A DNA stretch of 64,000 bases. Source: Tepidamorphaceae bacterium. Lineage in GTDB: Bacteria > Pseudomonadota > Alphaproteobacteria > Rhizobiales > JAKSCL01. The translations under genes and the position numbers were made by a program. Below, one piece after another: positions 17,384 to 26,541 of this stretch; within the stretch, counting starts at the first letter, position 1, and the number at the start of each line of letters is the position of its first letter. The notes below the pieces were generated by a model, which had not been told where the DNA came from, did not search any database, and saw only the letters and a list, made by a program, of their open reading frames with translations. Location: the NCBI GenBank assembly GCA_028289445.1, contig JANQPO010000011.1, positions 62,001-126,000 of the forward strand. Direction: 5' to 3'.

Positions 17384-17722
17384 GTGCACCTTCGCCTCGC
17401 CACCATTCTCGCCGCCGTGTTCGCCTTCGCTCCGGTATCGACGACAGCCTCAGCGCAAGCCTGTGGCTATTACATTGTTCTCGGCTGTTTCGGAGACCGG
17501 GATTCCGCTGTCCGGCAGATGACCGATCTGGGCGGTCCTGGGATCGGCGGGGCGGGTATCGGCGGGTCGATCGGCACGCAGGTCGTCCACACCAACGATT
17601 TTCCGAACTTCCGCAACGGCTTTTATTGCGTCGCCGACGGACCCTACACCAATCAGGCAGATGCAGAGAGTATCGCTTGGACGGAGGCCGTTCCTGACGC
17701 CTACGTGAAATCGGGGTGCTGA
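17384..17722 (+). CDS. Small secreted SPOR-like protein
   Basis: A 112-residue protein with a signal peptide (cleavage probably after TASAQ at about 25). The mature domain reads YYIVLGCFGDRDSAVRQM at its start and YCVADGPYTNQADAESIA followed by DAYVK at its end. This matches the SPOR (peptidoglycan-binding) pattern of a first beta strand with a G-C/S-F turn and a GPY/F-x-A helix start, with Cys residues that could pair. The GTG start at 17384 is chosen for the AGGAGA site at 17372-17377 and the signal peptide. SPOR assignment is by eye. Divergent from the Cys-rich gene at 16856-17206. Confidence 0.62.
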   Translation: MHLRLATILAAVFAFAPVSTTASAQACGYYIVLGCFGDRDSAVRQMTDLGGPGIGGAGIGGSIGTQVVHTNDFPNFRNGFYCVADGPYTNQADAESIAWTEAVPDAYVKSGC

Positions 17723-17854
17723 CAGCCAGCTGCAGGGGGGTGTAGCGCGGCTGCATCACATCGAACCAATCGCGATGCCGGTCTTGCAGTCTTTCGTTAA
17801 CGTCGGAAGGATAAGTCCGAGACGACGAATTCTCACAACCACGGATGATTCGCC

Positions 17855-18685
17855 ATGATCCGCTTTGTCTTTGCAGGACTGATTGCGTTTGTCTTGAGTG
17901 CAGCCTTTGCGTTTTCGCCGACAACCTCAACGCCGGCGCAGGCGGCGCAGTGCGGCAACAACGCCTCTGGCTTTAACGCCTGGAAACAGCAGATGGCCGA
18001 GGAAGCCCGCAGGGCGGGGGTCAAGAAACGCGGCCTGCAAGCGCTCGCCGGCACCAAGTATGCGACCGCAACGATCAGGGCGGACCGCAGCCAGAGAAGC
18101 TTCAAATATTCGCTGCAAAAATTCATGCAGGTGCGCGGTGCCAATACGATCGTCGCTCAGGGCAAAAAGCTGAAGCGGTCCAACGCCCAGTTGTTCGATA
18201 ACCTGGAACGGCGCTATGGCGTGCCGGCGGGCCCGCTGATCGCAATCTGGGGCATGGAAACGGCTTTCGGGCGCATTCAGGGCAACAGCAACATGCTGTC
18301 TGCGACGGCAACACTCGCCTATGACTGCCGGCGTTCGGAGTTCTTTACGGGCCATCTCATCGCGGCCTTGAAGCTCATCGATCGTGGCGTGCTATCGGCC
18401 AACACCGTTGGCGCCAAGCACGGCGAATGGGGCCAGACCCAATTTCTGCCGGGCAACGTCGCCCGCTTTGGCGTGGATGGCGACGGTAATGGGCGGCTCG
18501 ATATGTCGCGCTCCAAGGCCGATGCGCTTGCCTCAACGGCGAATTTCCTCAAAGCCCATGGTTGGCGCCGGGGACGGGGTTACCAGCCGGGACAGGGCAA
18601 TTTCGGCGCGATCCGAGGTTGGAATGCCGCGTCCGTCTACCAGCAGGCGATTGCCATTATGGGTGCTCAGATCGACGGCGGCTAG
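17855..18685 (+). CDS. Lytic murein transglycosylase, MltB-like (GH103)
   Basis: A 276-residue exported enzyme with a signal peptide (about 1-30). It has the MltB-type catalytic core: FDNLERRYGVPAGPLIAIWGMETAFGRIQG (Glu of METAFG is the expected catalytic acid), then the TLAYDCRRSEFF and GEWGQTQFLP motifs and VDGDGNGRLD. It cleaves glycan strands of peptidoglycan to 1,6-anhydro products (family knowledge). It is shorter than many family members and lacks a carboxy-terminal peptidoglycan-binding domain. ATG 17855. Its TAG stop is part of the CTAGAGC start of the downstream inverted-repeat element. Confidence 0.88.
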   Translation: MIRFVFAGLIAFVLSAAFAFSPTTSTPAQAAQCGNNASGFNAWKQQMAEEARRAGVKKRGLQALAGTKYATATIRADRSQRSFKYSLQKFMQVRGANTIVAQGKKLKRSNAQLFDNLERRYGVPAGPLIAIWGMETAFGRIQGNSNMLSATATLAYDCRRSEFFTGHLIAALKLIDRGVLSANTVGAKHGEWGQTQFLPGNVARFGVDGDGNGRLDMSRSKADALASTANFLKAHGWRRGRGYQPGQGNFGAIRGWNAASVYQQAIAIMGAQIDGG

Positions 18686-18957
18686 AGCCTTCTGTGAAGA
18701 GATTGAACCATTCTGCCGGAGCAGGTTTGGTTCAACGCCAAGGACTTCGGCGATAGGCGTACCGGATGGTACGGTCGAGCCGAAAACCGACGGCATTGGG
18801 CCAAAGCGGCCCGGCCCTGTCGGGTTTCCGTCCGGGGTGGCGCCCCACTATGTCGAAGCGCTTGTCCGTAGCGCAGCTACGCACAGCGCGCTTCTCCTCC
18901 TGGATCGCCACCCCGGACGAGAAACAGAATTGATCCAATCTCTTCACAGAAGGCTCT
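18684..18957. repeat. 274-bp element with 22-bp perfect terminal inverted repeats
   Basis: The left end 18684-18705 and right end 18936-18957 are perfect 22-nt inverted repeats. Inside are a second pair, GTCCGGGGTGGCG (18830-18842) / CGCCACCCCGGAC (18906-18918), and nested small stems (GAAGCGC...GCGCTTC and CGTAGC...GCTACG) between them. No protein-coding gene fits inside. It looks like a structured, possibly non-autonomous mobile repeat (MITE/RIME-like) inserted right after a gene. No target-site duplication is obvious. Confidence 0.7.
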
Positions 18958-19001
18958 TGGCTGCGCCCGTCGCGCCTGTCGGCCAAAATCCCTTAAGGAT
19001 T

Positions 19002-19035
19002 GAGCGGGTCAGGGTCCCTGGCCCGCTTGATTTTT
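19002..19035 (+). terminator. Rho-independent terminator-like hairpin
   Basis: GAGCGGGTCAGGG (19002-19014) pairs almost perfectly with TCCCTGGCCCGCTT (19015-19028), followed by five T (19031-19035). It lies just beyond the inverted-repeat element and 29 bp before the acyl-CoA synthetase start. Confidence 0.7.
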
Positions 19036-19063
19036 GGGTGGTTGGTGGGAATTCTCCACGCCC

Positions 19064-20593
19064 ATGAACCTTGCTCATTGGCTTGACCGCGCGGCAAAGG
19101 CCTATCCGAACCGACCGGCGCTCATGACCGGTCAATCGGTTGTGGCCGACTATGCAACGTTCGCGCGGCGGTCAGCGGCTCTGGCTGGCTCATTGAGGGC
19201 GGCGGGCCGCGCGCCGGGTGACCGGATCGCGATCATTGCCGGAAACTGCACGGATTATCTCGACATCCTCTTTGGTCTGTGGTGGGGCGGGTTCGCGGCG
19301 GTTCCCATCAACGCCAAGCTTCATGGCGCCGAGATCGGGTGGATATTGGAACACTCCGACGCGGTAACGGCCTTTGTTGGCGCCGATCTAGAAACCGAGA
19401 TCGCCGCCCACGCCCCGGACACCTTGCAGGCGCTGACGGTGATTGGCTCTGCTGCCTATCGGTCAATGATCCAGGCCGAGCAACGTCCGATTTTGGATCG
19501 ATCGCCGAACGATCTGGCATGGCTGTTCTACACTTCCGGGACCACTGGTCGGCCGAAGGGTGCCATGCTGACCCACCGCAACCTGATGGCCATGTCGCTG
19601 GCTTATCTCACCGATGTCGATCCGACGTCACCCGGTCAGACCTTGCTGCACGCCGCGCCGATGAGCCACGGCTCCGGTCTTTACGCGATGGCACACGTTG
19701 CGCGTTTCGCGGTCAATGCCGTGCCTGAGTCAGGTGGGTTCGACCCTGCCGAGATCATGGGCTTCGTCAACGCTAGGCCGGAAACCTCCATGTTCGCCGC
19801 CCCGACGATGACCAAACGACTTGTCGATTGCCCGGACGATGTCCGGCTGGGCGCGTTTCGCACGATCATCTGGGGCGGAGCGCCGATGCTTGTGCCTGAT
19901 ATTCGACGGGCGCTCGATCGGTTCGGCCCGGTGTTCGCACAAATTTACGGACAGGGTGAGACACCGATGACAACCACCGTCCTGTCGAAGGCGGATATTA
20001 CCGACCACACCCATCCGCGCTGGCTGGAGCGTCTGGGCTCCGCCGGTATTGTGAATTCCGTCGTCGAGGTTCGTGTTGGCGATGCCGAGGACCGCGCGTT
20101 GCCGCTTGGAGAAGCAGGCGAGGTGCTCGTGCGGGGCGACACCGTCATGGCCGGCTATTGGGCCGACCAACAAGCGACGGCCGAGACGTTGCGGGGCGGC
20201 TGGCTCCACACCGGCGATGTCGGCGTCTTCGATGCCGACGGATACTTGACGCTGAAAGATCGCTCCAAGGACCTGATCATCTCCGGCGGCAGCAATGTCT
20301 ATCCCCGTGAGGTCGAGGAGGTGCTCATCGCACATCCGGCTGTGAAGGAGGTGTCTGTCATCGGCCGGCCCGATCCGGACTGGGGCGAGGTCGTTGTCGC
20401 CTTCGTCGTGGGCGATGCCGATCCTGCCACTCTCGATGCGCACTGCTTGGAAAAGATCGCCCGGTTCAAACGGCCGAAGGACTACGTCTTCGTCGACGCG
20501 CTGCCGAAGAATAATTACGGCAAAATCCTCAAGACGGAGCTGCGCGAAATGGATCGCGACAGTCGCAGCGCCGAAACGAAACACGGCTCCTGA
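19064..20593 (+). CDS. AMP-binding acyl-CoA synthetase family protein
   Basis: A 509-residue ANL-superfamily enzyme that adenylates a carboxylic acid and transfers it to CoA (family knowledge). Motifs are YTSGTTGRPKG (A3), IYGQGETPM (A5), GGWLHTGDVG (A7), LKDRSKDLIISGG (A8) and KNNYGKILK with the catalytic Lys (A10). The acid substrate cannot be read; length and motif style fit medium/long-chain or aromatic acid ligases. ATG 19064. The stop codon lies within a hairpin that may serve as terminator. Confidence 0.92.
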   Translation: MNLAHWLDRAAKAYPNRPALMTGQSVVADYATFARRSAALAGSLRAAGRAPGDRIAIIAGNCTDYLDILFGLWWGGFAAVPINAKLHGAEIGWILEHSDAVTAFVGADLETEIAAHAPDTLQALTVIGSAAYRSMIQAEQRPILDRSPNDLAWLFYTSGTTGRPKGAMLTHRNLMAMSLAYLTDVDPTSPGQTLLHAAPMSHGSGLYAMAHVARFAVNAVPESGGFDPAEIMGFVNARPETSMFAAPTMTKRLVDCPDDVRLGAFRTIIWGGAPMLVPDIRRALDRFGPVFAQIYGQGETPMTTTVLSKADITDHTHPRWLERLGSAGIVNSVVEVRVGDAEDRALPLGEAGEVLVRGDTVMAGYWADQQATAETLRGGWLHTGDVGVFDADGYLTLKDRSKDLIISGGSNVYPREVEEVLIAHPAVKEVSVIGRPDPDWGEVVVAFVVGDADPATLDAHCLEKIARFKRPKDYVFVDALPKNNYGKILKTELREMDRDSRSAETKHGS

Positions 20594-20609
20594 CTTTGAG
20601 CCAGGAGCC
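20585..20609. terminator. Bidirectional terminator-like hairpin over the stop codon
   Basis: GGCTCCTG (20585-20592) pairs with CAGGAGCC (20602-20609), with a 9-nt loop. It overlaps the TGA of the acyl-CoA synthetase gene. On the minus strand it is followed by a moderately T-rich stretch, so it could also end the small gene at 20659-20934. Confidence 0.5.
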
Positions 20610-20658
20610 GACTGCTAGATTCTCTGCCCGGATAACGAAGTCCGGGTCTCGGCCTAGC

Positions 20659-20934
20659 CTACATTGTAAGCCAGTATTGACCGAAGCTCAGGCCTGTTCC
20701 GCTTATTCTCACTTTAATCGTGCTGTTGCTGCTGACGAAGGAGTTGGTCTCTCCCTTCTTGATGATAACAGTGTCGCCTGAGGTTGTAGAACTTCCGAAA
20801 ATTTCCGCATTGGCTGGACCGGTGTTGAACAATGTGACCAGAACATCGGAAGTCCCTTCGCTCTTAATGATCTCTATTTGGGAAGGTAAGCTGGCGGTTC
20901 CAGCTGAATCGATTGCATAAGGAATACCAGACAT
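20659..20934 (-). CDS. Small orphan protein in a low-GC patch
   Basis: I do not recognise this gene. It encodes 91 residues, Ser/Thr/Gly-rich with alternating hydrophobics (for example DVLVTLFNTG, DTVIIKKGET and TIKVRISGTG), which predicts an all-beta fold. There is no signal peptide or membrane segment and no Cys. ATG 20934 has a GAGGAG site 8 nt upstream, strong support for translation. Base composition is clearly more AT-rich than its neighbours, and the upstream region is more so, which suggests recent acquisition. Ends facing the acyl-CoA synthetase terminator hairpin. Confidence 0.68.
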   Translation of the reverse strand: MSGIPYAIDSAGTASLPSQIEIIKSEGTSDVLVTLFNTGPANAEIFGSSTTSGDTVIIKKGETNSFVSSNSTIKVRISGTGLSFGQYWLTM

Positions 20935-21169
20935 TTCATGCTCCTCGATTTACTTGCCCCAGCAGATTTTAGTATTAAGTATATTGAAATAATATTCAAT
21001 ATTATCTGACGTGAATTATTTATGGATTTCTTATTGGAAAATTGTCTATTCACAACAATAAAATAGAACTATTTTTTCGAATGCCGATAGAAATAGATGG
21101 CTTTCTGGTTAGCTGAAATTTGTCAGCAATTAGGCAGGTAGAACACTGTCGGCCACACCGACCCGCACC
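20935..21169. promoter_or_regulatory. AT-rich intergenic region with a perfect palindrome
   Basis: Very AT-rich DNA. It contains ATAATATT-C-AATATTAT (20989-21005), a perfect 8-bp inverted repeat around one base, about 55 bp upstream of the small orphan gene, where an operator would sit. No further gene is supported here. It probably contains the orphan gene promoter. Confidence 0.5.
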
Positions 21170-21919
21170 TCACCCCCGCCCGATATATGGCATTTTCGTC
21201 GCCATGACGGTGACGAACTGGACGTTGGCGTCGAGCGGCAGAGAGGCCATGTAGACAATCGTCTTCGCAACGTTCGAGACATCCATTGTGGGTTCCGGCT
21301 TCATCGAGCCGTCGGCCTGGGGCACGCCCGCCGACATCTTCTCGGTCATGTGGGACGCGGTGTTGCCGATATCGATCTGCCCGCACGCGATGTCGTGAAC
21401 GCGACCGTCGAGCGAAATCGTTCGGGTCAGGCCGGTGATGGCATGTTTTGAGGCAGTGTAGGGCGCGGAACCTGGCCGGGGAACGTGCGCCGAGATCGAG
21501 CCGTTGTTGATGATCCGCCCGCCCTTGGGGTCCTGCCGCCGCATCATATTGTAGGCGGCATGGGCAACATAGAACGCACCGTTCAGATTGACATCGATGA
21601 CCTTCTGCCAGCCGGAAACCTCAAGATCGCCGAAATTGGCGGCCGGGATGTTGGTACCGGCATTGTTGAAGAGAACATCGAGTCGTCCGAACCGGTCTTC
21701 GACGGCTTTGAACAATCCGGCGATGGCATCGGCATTGGTGACGTCGCAGGCGAACGGCACCATCGATCCTGCGCCGCTCGATGCCATCCCCACGGTTTCG
21801 TCGAGCGTGCTCGCTGTACGACCGACCAGCGCGACGGCATAGCCCTCATCTGCCAGCGCCAGCGCCGCCGCCCGACCGATGCCGGAACCGGCTCCCGTTA
21901 CCAACGCCGTCTTTGCCAT
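21170..21919 (-). CDS. SDR family oxidoreductase
   Basis: A 249-residue classical short-chain dehydrogenase with TGAGSGIG near the amino terminus, [14 protein letters not shown] (catalytic Ser) and YTASKHA. It is related to 3-oxoacyl-ACP reductase/sorbitol-dehydrogenase-like enzymes; the substrate is unknown. The carboxy end ([14 protein letters not shown]) lacks the usual DGG motif. Two close ATG codons exist (21925 and 21919); GGGGA is 7 nt before 21919, so that start is used. Divergent from the ilvB leader region. Confidence 0.9.
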   Translation of the reverse strand: MAKTALVTGAGSGIGRAAALALADEGYAVALVGRTASTLDETVGMASSGAGSMVPFACDVTNADAIAGLFKAVEDRFGRLDVLFNNAGTNIPAANFGDLEVSGWQKVIDVNLNGAFYVAHAAYNMMRRQDPKGGRIINNGSISAHVPRPGSAPYTASKHAITGLTRTISLDGRVHDIACGQIDIGNTASHMTEKMSAGVPQADGSMKPEPTMDVSNVAKTIVYMASLPLDANVQFVTVMATKMPYIGRG

Positions 21920-22011
21920 GCTCATGTCCCCGGATCGAGTGAATTGGATGGCGTTACCTTGCACGGCCGCGCTCTGAATTGAAGCCCGCGCGCGCTGATC
22001 GCCATTGTCGC

Positions 22012-22040
22012 TTGACCGTGGCCGCCACCATCGCTAACGT
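22012..22040 (+). promoter_or_regulatory. Candidate sigma-70 promoter of ilvB leader
   Basis: TTGACC (22012-22017), exactly 17 bp of spacer, then TAACGT (22035-22040). This would start RNA near 22047, about 25 nt before the leader peptide ATG. Confidence 0.5.
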
Positions 22041-22071
22041 CCGCCAACTTCGAACCGGAAAGGACGGCGGG

Positions 22072-22128
22072 ATGTCCCGTGCCATTCTCGTAATCGTAGG
22101 AACGCGCGCCATCGGGACGGCCAGATAG
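22072..22128 (+). CDS. ilv leader peptide
   Basis: An 18-residue open frame reading [18 protein letters not shown], followed by TAG. It has a GGAAAGGA-type ribosome site just upstream and five consecutive branched-chain residues (Ile-Leu-Val-Ile-Val, 22084-22098) plus a later Ile. It precedes the attenuator terminator and acetolactate synthase. This is the classic layout for ribosome-mediated attenuation by charged Ile/Leu/Val tRNAs. Confidence 0.85.
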   Translation: MSRAILVIVGTRAIGTAR

Positions 22129-22153
22129 GTCGTCACGGGTTCGATGGTGCGCG

Positions 22154-22178
22154 AGGGTCCTTCAAGGACCCTTTTTTT
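22154..22178 (+). terminator. ilvB attenuator (rho-independent terminator)
   Basis: AGGGTCC (22154-22160), loop TTCAA, GGACCCT (22166-22172), then a run of seven T ending at 22178. It lies 26 nt after the leader stop and 48 nt before ilvB. A second stem directly before it pairs CGCGCGCCATCG (22103-22114, inside the leader frame) with CGATGGTGCGCG (22142-22153), with one G-U pair. Ribosome position can therefore alter the fold. Confidence 0.85.
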
Positions 22179-22226
22179 ATGGCTGCCGCAGCTTGTGGCA
22201 GTCGGGCATGGATAAGGAGAGAGACG

Positions 22227-24008
22227 ATGCCCCCGAAGGAAAACGGCCGGCGTGAGATGACCGGCTCGGAAATGGTCTTGCAAGCGCTGCGGGATCAAGA
22301 TGTCGATACGATCTTCGGCTATCCGGGCGGCGCGGTGCTGCCGATCTACGATGAACTCTTCATGCAAGAGGACATTCACCACATCCTGGTGCGCCACGAA
22401 CAAGGCGCCGTCCACGCGGCCGAAGGCTATGCGCGCTCGACCGGTGGCGTCGGCGTTGTCCTCGTGACCTCGGGGCCCGGCGCGACCAACGCCGTCACCG
22501 GTCTCACCGACGCCATGATGGACTCCATTCCCGTTGTCTGCATCACCGGCCAGGTGCCGACCCATCTGATCGGCAATGATGCCTTCCAGGAATGCGACAC
22601 GGTCGGCATCACCCGGCCCTGCACCAAGCACAATTGGCTTGTGAAGGATGTGAACTCTCTCTCCCACATCCTACACGAGGCCTTTTATGTGGCGCGCAGC
22701 GGTCGCCCTGGTCCCGTCGTCGTCGATATCCCCAAGGACATTCAGTTCCAGACCGGTGTCTACGAGGGGCCGAAGAACATCACCCACAAGTCCTATCGCC
22801 CGAAACTGAAGGGCGACATGGACGCCATCCGCGAAGCCGTCGATCTGATCGCGGCGGCCGAACGCCCGATCTTCTATACCGGCGGCGGTGTGATCAACTC
22901 CGGCCGCGAAGCCTCCCAGCTCCTGCGCGAATTCGTCCGCCTCACCGGTATGCCGATCACCTCGACCCTGATGGGTCTTGGCGCCTATCCGGCCTCGGAC
23001 AAACAGTGGATCGGCATGCTCGGCATGCACGGCACCTATGAAGCCAACAACGCCATGCATGACTGCGATGTCATGATCAATATCGGCGCCCGCTTCGACG
23101 ACCGCATCACAGGTCGCATAGATGCGTTCTCACCCGGATCGAAGAAGATCCACATCGACATCGACCCGTCCTCGATCAACAAGAACGTTCATGTCGACCT
23201 ACCGATCGTCGGCGATGTGGCACATGTTCTCGAAGACATGATCCGCATCTGGCGGTCGAGCGGAAAACAGGTGAACAAACAGGCGCTTGGCCGCTGGTGG
23301 TCGACGATCGAGACCTGGCGTGGACGCAAATGCCTCGCCTACAACAACTCGACCGAGACCATAAAACCGCAATACGCCATCCAGCGACTCTACGCGCTGA
23401 CAAAGGACAAGGACGCCTATGTCACGACCGAGGTCGGCCAGCACCAGATGTGGGCGGCGCAGTTCTATGGCTTCGAAGAGCCCAACCGATGGATGACATC
23501 GGGTGGCTTGGGTACCATGGGCTATGGCCTGCCGGCGGCGATCGGCGTTCAGGTCGCTCACCCGAAGGCCTTCGTCGTCGACATTGCCGGCGAGGCGTCG
23601 ATCCTCATGAACATTCAGGAGCTGTCGACGGCCGTTCAGTTCCGGTTGCCGGTGAAGATCTTCATCCTCAACAACCGCTATATGGGCATGGTCAGGCAGT
23701 GGCAGCAATTGCTGCACGGCAACCGCCTGTCGGAGAGCTACACGGACGCACTTCCGGATTTCGTCAAGCTGGCGGAGGCCTATGGCTGTCACGGCATCCG
23801 CTGCGAGGATCCCGGCGAACTCGACACCAAGATCCTCGAGATGATCGACTATGATGGGCCGGTCATCTTCGACTGTGTCGTCGACCAGACGGAAAACTGC
23901 TATCCGATGATTCCGTCGGGCGAGGCTCACAACAACATGCTTTTGGGCGACGCCGTTGAGGAAGACGGAATGGGCGAAGTGTCTGAAGAGGGCAAGGTCC
24001 TTGTCTAG
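22227..24008 (+). CDS. ilvB: Acetolactate synthase large subunit
   Basis: Catalytic ThDP subunit (593 residues) condensing pyruvate with pyruvate or 2-oxobutyrate, the first common step of Val/Leu/Ile synthesis. Motifs are [28 protein letters not shown] (ThDP-activating Glu), [13 protein letters not shown] and [12 protein letters not shown]. The metal/ThDP motif reads [11 protein letters not shown], with Glu where many homologues have Asp (GDxS/GDG). ATG 22227 is chosen for AAGGAGAGA upstream. Expression is probably controlled by the ILVIV leader peptide and attenuator. The small subunit follows 62 bp downstream. Confidence 0.96.
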   Translation: MPPKENGRREMTGSEMVLQALRDQDVDTIFGYPGGAVLPIYDELFMQEDIHHILVRHEQGAVHAAEGYARSTGGVGVVLVTSGPGATNAVTGLTDAMMDSIPVVCITGQVPTHLIGNDAFQECDTVGITRPCTKHNWLVKDVNSLSHILHEAFYVARSGRPGPVVVDIPKDIQFQTGVYEGPKNITHKSYRPKLKGDMDAIREAVDLIAAAERPIFYTGGGVINSGREASQLLREFVRLTGMPITSTLMGLGAYPASDKQWIGMLGMHGTYEANNAMHDCDVMINIGARFDDRITGRIDAFSPGSKKIHIDIDPSSINKNVHVDLPIVGDVAHVLEDMIRIWRSSGKQVNKQALGRWWSTIETWRGRKCLAYNNSTETIKPQYAIQRLYALTKDKDAYVTTEVGQHQMWAAQFYGFEEPNRWMTSGGLGTMGYGLPAAIGVQVAHPKAFVVDIAGEASILMNIQELSTAVQFRLPVKIFILNNRYMGMVRQWQQLLHGNRLSESYTDALPDFVKLAEAYGCHGIRCEDPGELDTKILEMIDYDGPVIFDCVVDQTENCYPMIPSGEAHNNMLLGDAVEEDGMGEVSEEGKVLV

Positions 24009-24070
24009 GGTCTGGACCCTCTAATAACCCGGGCGCCAAGGGCGTCCTGTTTCCTGTTTGGAGACCGATA

Positions 24071-24631
24071 ATGAACCAACCTGCTTCGGCCTATTTTATC
24101 GAGGACCGGCACGATGTGCTTGAGACGCACACGCTCTCCGTCCTCGTCGACAACGAACCGGGCGTGCTCGCGCGCGTGATCGGCCTGTTCTCCGGGCGCG
24201 GTTACAACATCGAAAGCCTAACGGTGTCGGAGACCGAACACGAAAAGCATCTGTCGCGCATCACGATCGTGACGACAGCGACCCGCGTCGTGATCGAGCA
24301 GATCATCAATCAGCTTGATCGCCTGGTCCCGGTCCACAGGGTCATCGACTTGACGGAACAGGCGCGTCACACCACGACCGCCAGGCCGCTGGAGCGTGAG
24401 CTTGCCTTGGTCAAGGTCGCCGGCGAGGGCGAAAATCGCCTGGAAGCACTGCGGCTTGCGGACGCCTTCAAGGCGCAGGTGATCGATGCCACGACCCGGC
24501 ATTTTGTCTTCGAGATCACCGGCCGAACGTCCAAGATCGAACAGTTCATTTCCATCTTGGAGCCGATCGGCCTGGTTGAAGTATCGCGCACCGGAATTGC
24601 GGCCTTGCAACGCGGGCCGGAAGGCATGTAA
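24071..24631 (+). CDS. ilvN: Acetolactate synthase small (regulatory) subunit
   Basis: A 186-residue regulatory partner that binds IlvB and confers valine feedback inhibition (family knowledge). It has the amino-terminal ACT domain LSVLVDNEPGVLARVIGLFSGRGYNIESL, followed by the conserved ERELALVKV and the carboxy-terminal FEITGRTSKIEQFI region. Single ATG at 24071. Almost certainly in the ilvB transcript. Confidence 0.95.
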   Translation: MNQPASAYFIEDRHDVLETHTLSVLVDNEPGVLARVIGLFSGRGYNIESLTVSETEHEKHLSRITIVTTATRVVIEQIINQLDRLVPVHRVIDLTEQARHTTTARPLERELALVKVAGEGENRLEALRLADAFKAQVIDATTRHFVFEITGRTSKIEQFISILEPIGLVEVSRTGIAALQRGPEGM

Positions 24632-24635
24632 ATGG

Positions 24636-24651
24636 TTAATAGTTCGTTAAC
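24636..24651. promoter_or_regulatory. CtrA-type binding box
   Basis: TTAA (24636-24639), exactly 7 bp, then TTAAC (24647-24651). This is a perfect match to the full CtrA consensus known from Caulobacter and Rhizobiales. It lies 5 bp after the ilvN stop and about 200 bp before the membrane-anchored gene at 24851, which it might control. The remaining 24652-24850 shows no other element I can name. Confidence 0.55.
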
Positions 24652-24850
24652 GCACCGCTGTGGCATGTGTGCACCGGGTTCGATCCAGGGGCACAGATAA
24701 TCAACAGGGCGTCGTTTCCGGCTTGAGGTGCGGCTATCGTCTCGTGCATAGTTTGATTACGGACGGTGTCCAAGTGGCAGCCGCCGTTGGTGCGGTGTTG
24801 TGCATGCACGATGTCCTTCGTGTGTGAATGTCTTTTGGGGGACGTGAAAC

Positions 24851-25300
24851 ATGAACTGGGAACTTATTCTTGGAATCGCGGTCATCATCGGACTGGTGAT
24901 GATTTTTGTATATTTCGGTATGCGTCGCACCGCCGACGGAACCACGAGTTTTGAGCGCAACAGCCAGGTCGAGCTTGCCAATGATGATATCATGCAGGTT
25001 CTGGCGCGGCTCTTCGCCTCCCATCGCCGGGTGCTGAAACCGGGCGAAATTCTGCGGCTGCGCGAGTCCAAGGCGCGCGCCTATCACGTGCGCCCGAATG
25101 AGATCCTGCCCGACGTCTCCCTGCTGAACGACATCTATGCGCGGGTGCTGGAAAACGAGTTCATCAGTGCCGAGGAACGTCCGAAAATCCTCGCCTGCAT
25201 CGAGGAATCGATCGTCCTGTGCCGCGAGATGGAAATGAAGGGCGACACGCAGAACAACCGTCTGGTACGGCCCAAGGAAATCACCAAGTCGGCGGCCTGA
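24851..25300 (+). CDS. Single-pass membrane protein of unknown function
   Basis: I do not recognise this gene. It encodes 149 residues with one amino-terminal transmembrane helix (about 4-23) followed by a basic MRRT, so the rest is probably cytoplasmic. The soluble part is mostly helical and charged (SHRRVLKPGEILRLRESK and ILACIEESIVLCREMEMKG) with two Cys. The ATG at 24851 is preceded by GGGGGACG. It lies between ilvN and ilvC but ends in a strong terminator, and it may have its own CtrA-linked promoter. Confidence 0.72.
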   Translation: MNWELILGIAVIIGLVMIFVYFGMRRTADGTTSFERNSQVELANDDIMQVLARLFASHRRVLKPGEILRLRESKARAYHVRPNEILPDVSLLNDIYARVLENEFISAEERPKILACIEESIVLCREMEMKGDTQNNRLVRPKEITKSAA

Positions 25301-25349
25301 CGAAACCTTCAATTGGCCCCGGCTTCGGGCGGGGTTGACGCGAAACAAA

Positions 25350-25385
25350 CCCGAGCGCCCGGTCCCCCAGGCGCCTCGGGTTTTT
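25350..25385 (+). terminator. Rho-independent terminator
   Basis: CCCGAGCGCC pairs with GGCGCCTCGGG (25350-25380, small internal bulge), followed by five T (25381-25385) and further T-rich sequence. It lies 50 bp after the stop of the gene at 24851. The rest of the gap to ilvC holds a GGCGCC-GGG-GCGCC small hairpin near 25460 and no gene. Confidence 0.8.
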
Positions 25386-25488
25386 GTTTGCGGATTGGCG
25401 ATGCTTGCGCTGATTGAGCCGGCTCGCTAGAACCCGCGCGACACCTCTTCAAAGGCCACGGCGCCGGGGCGCCGTATCGCCATTCTGA

Positions 25489-26535
<1,047 letters not shown>

Positions 26536-26541
26536 CCGGCA

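Noticed and set aside
25401..25430. A tiny open frame reading MLALIEPAR upstream of ilvC, possibly a leader peptide
   Set aside because: It has no ribosome site, no run of branched-chain codons and no terminator between it and ilvC, unlike the ilvB leader.
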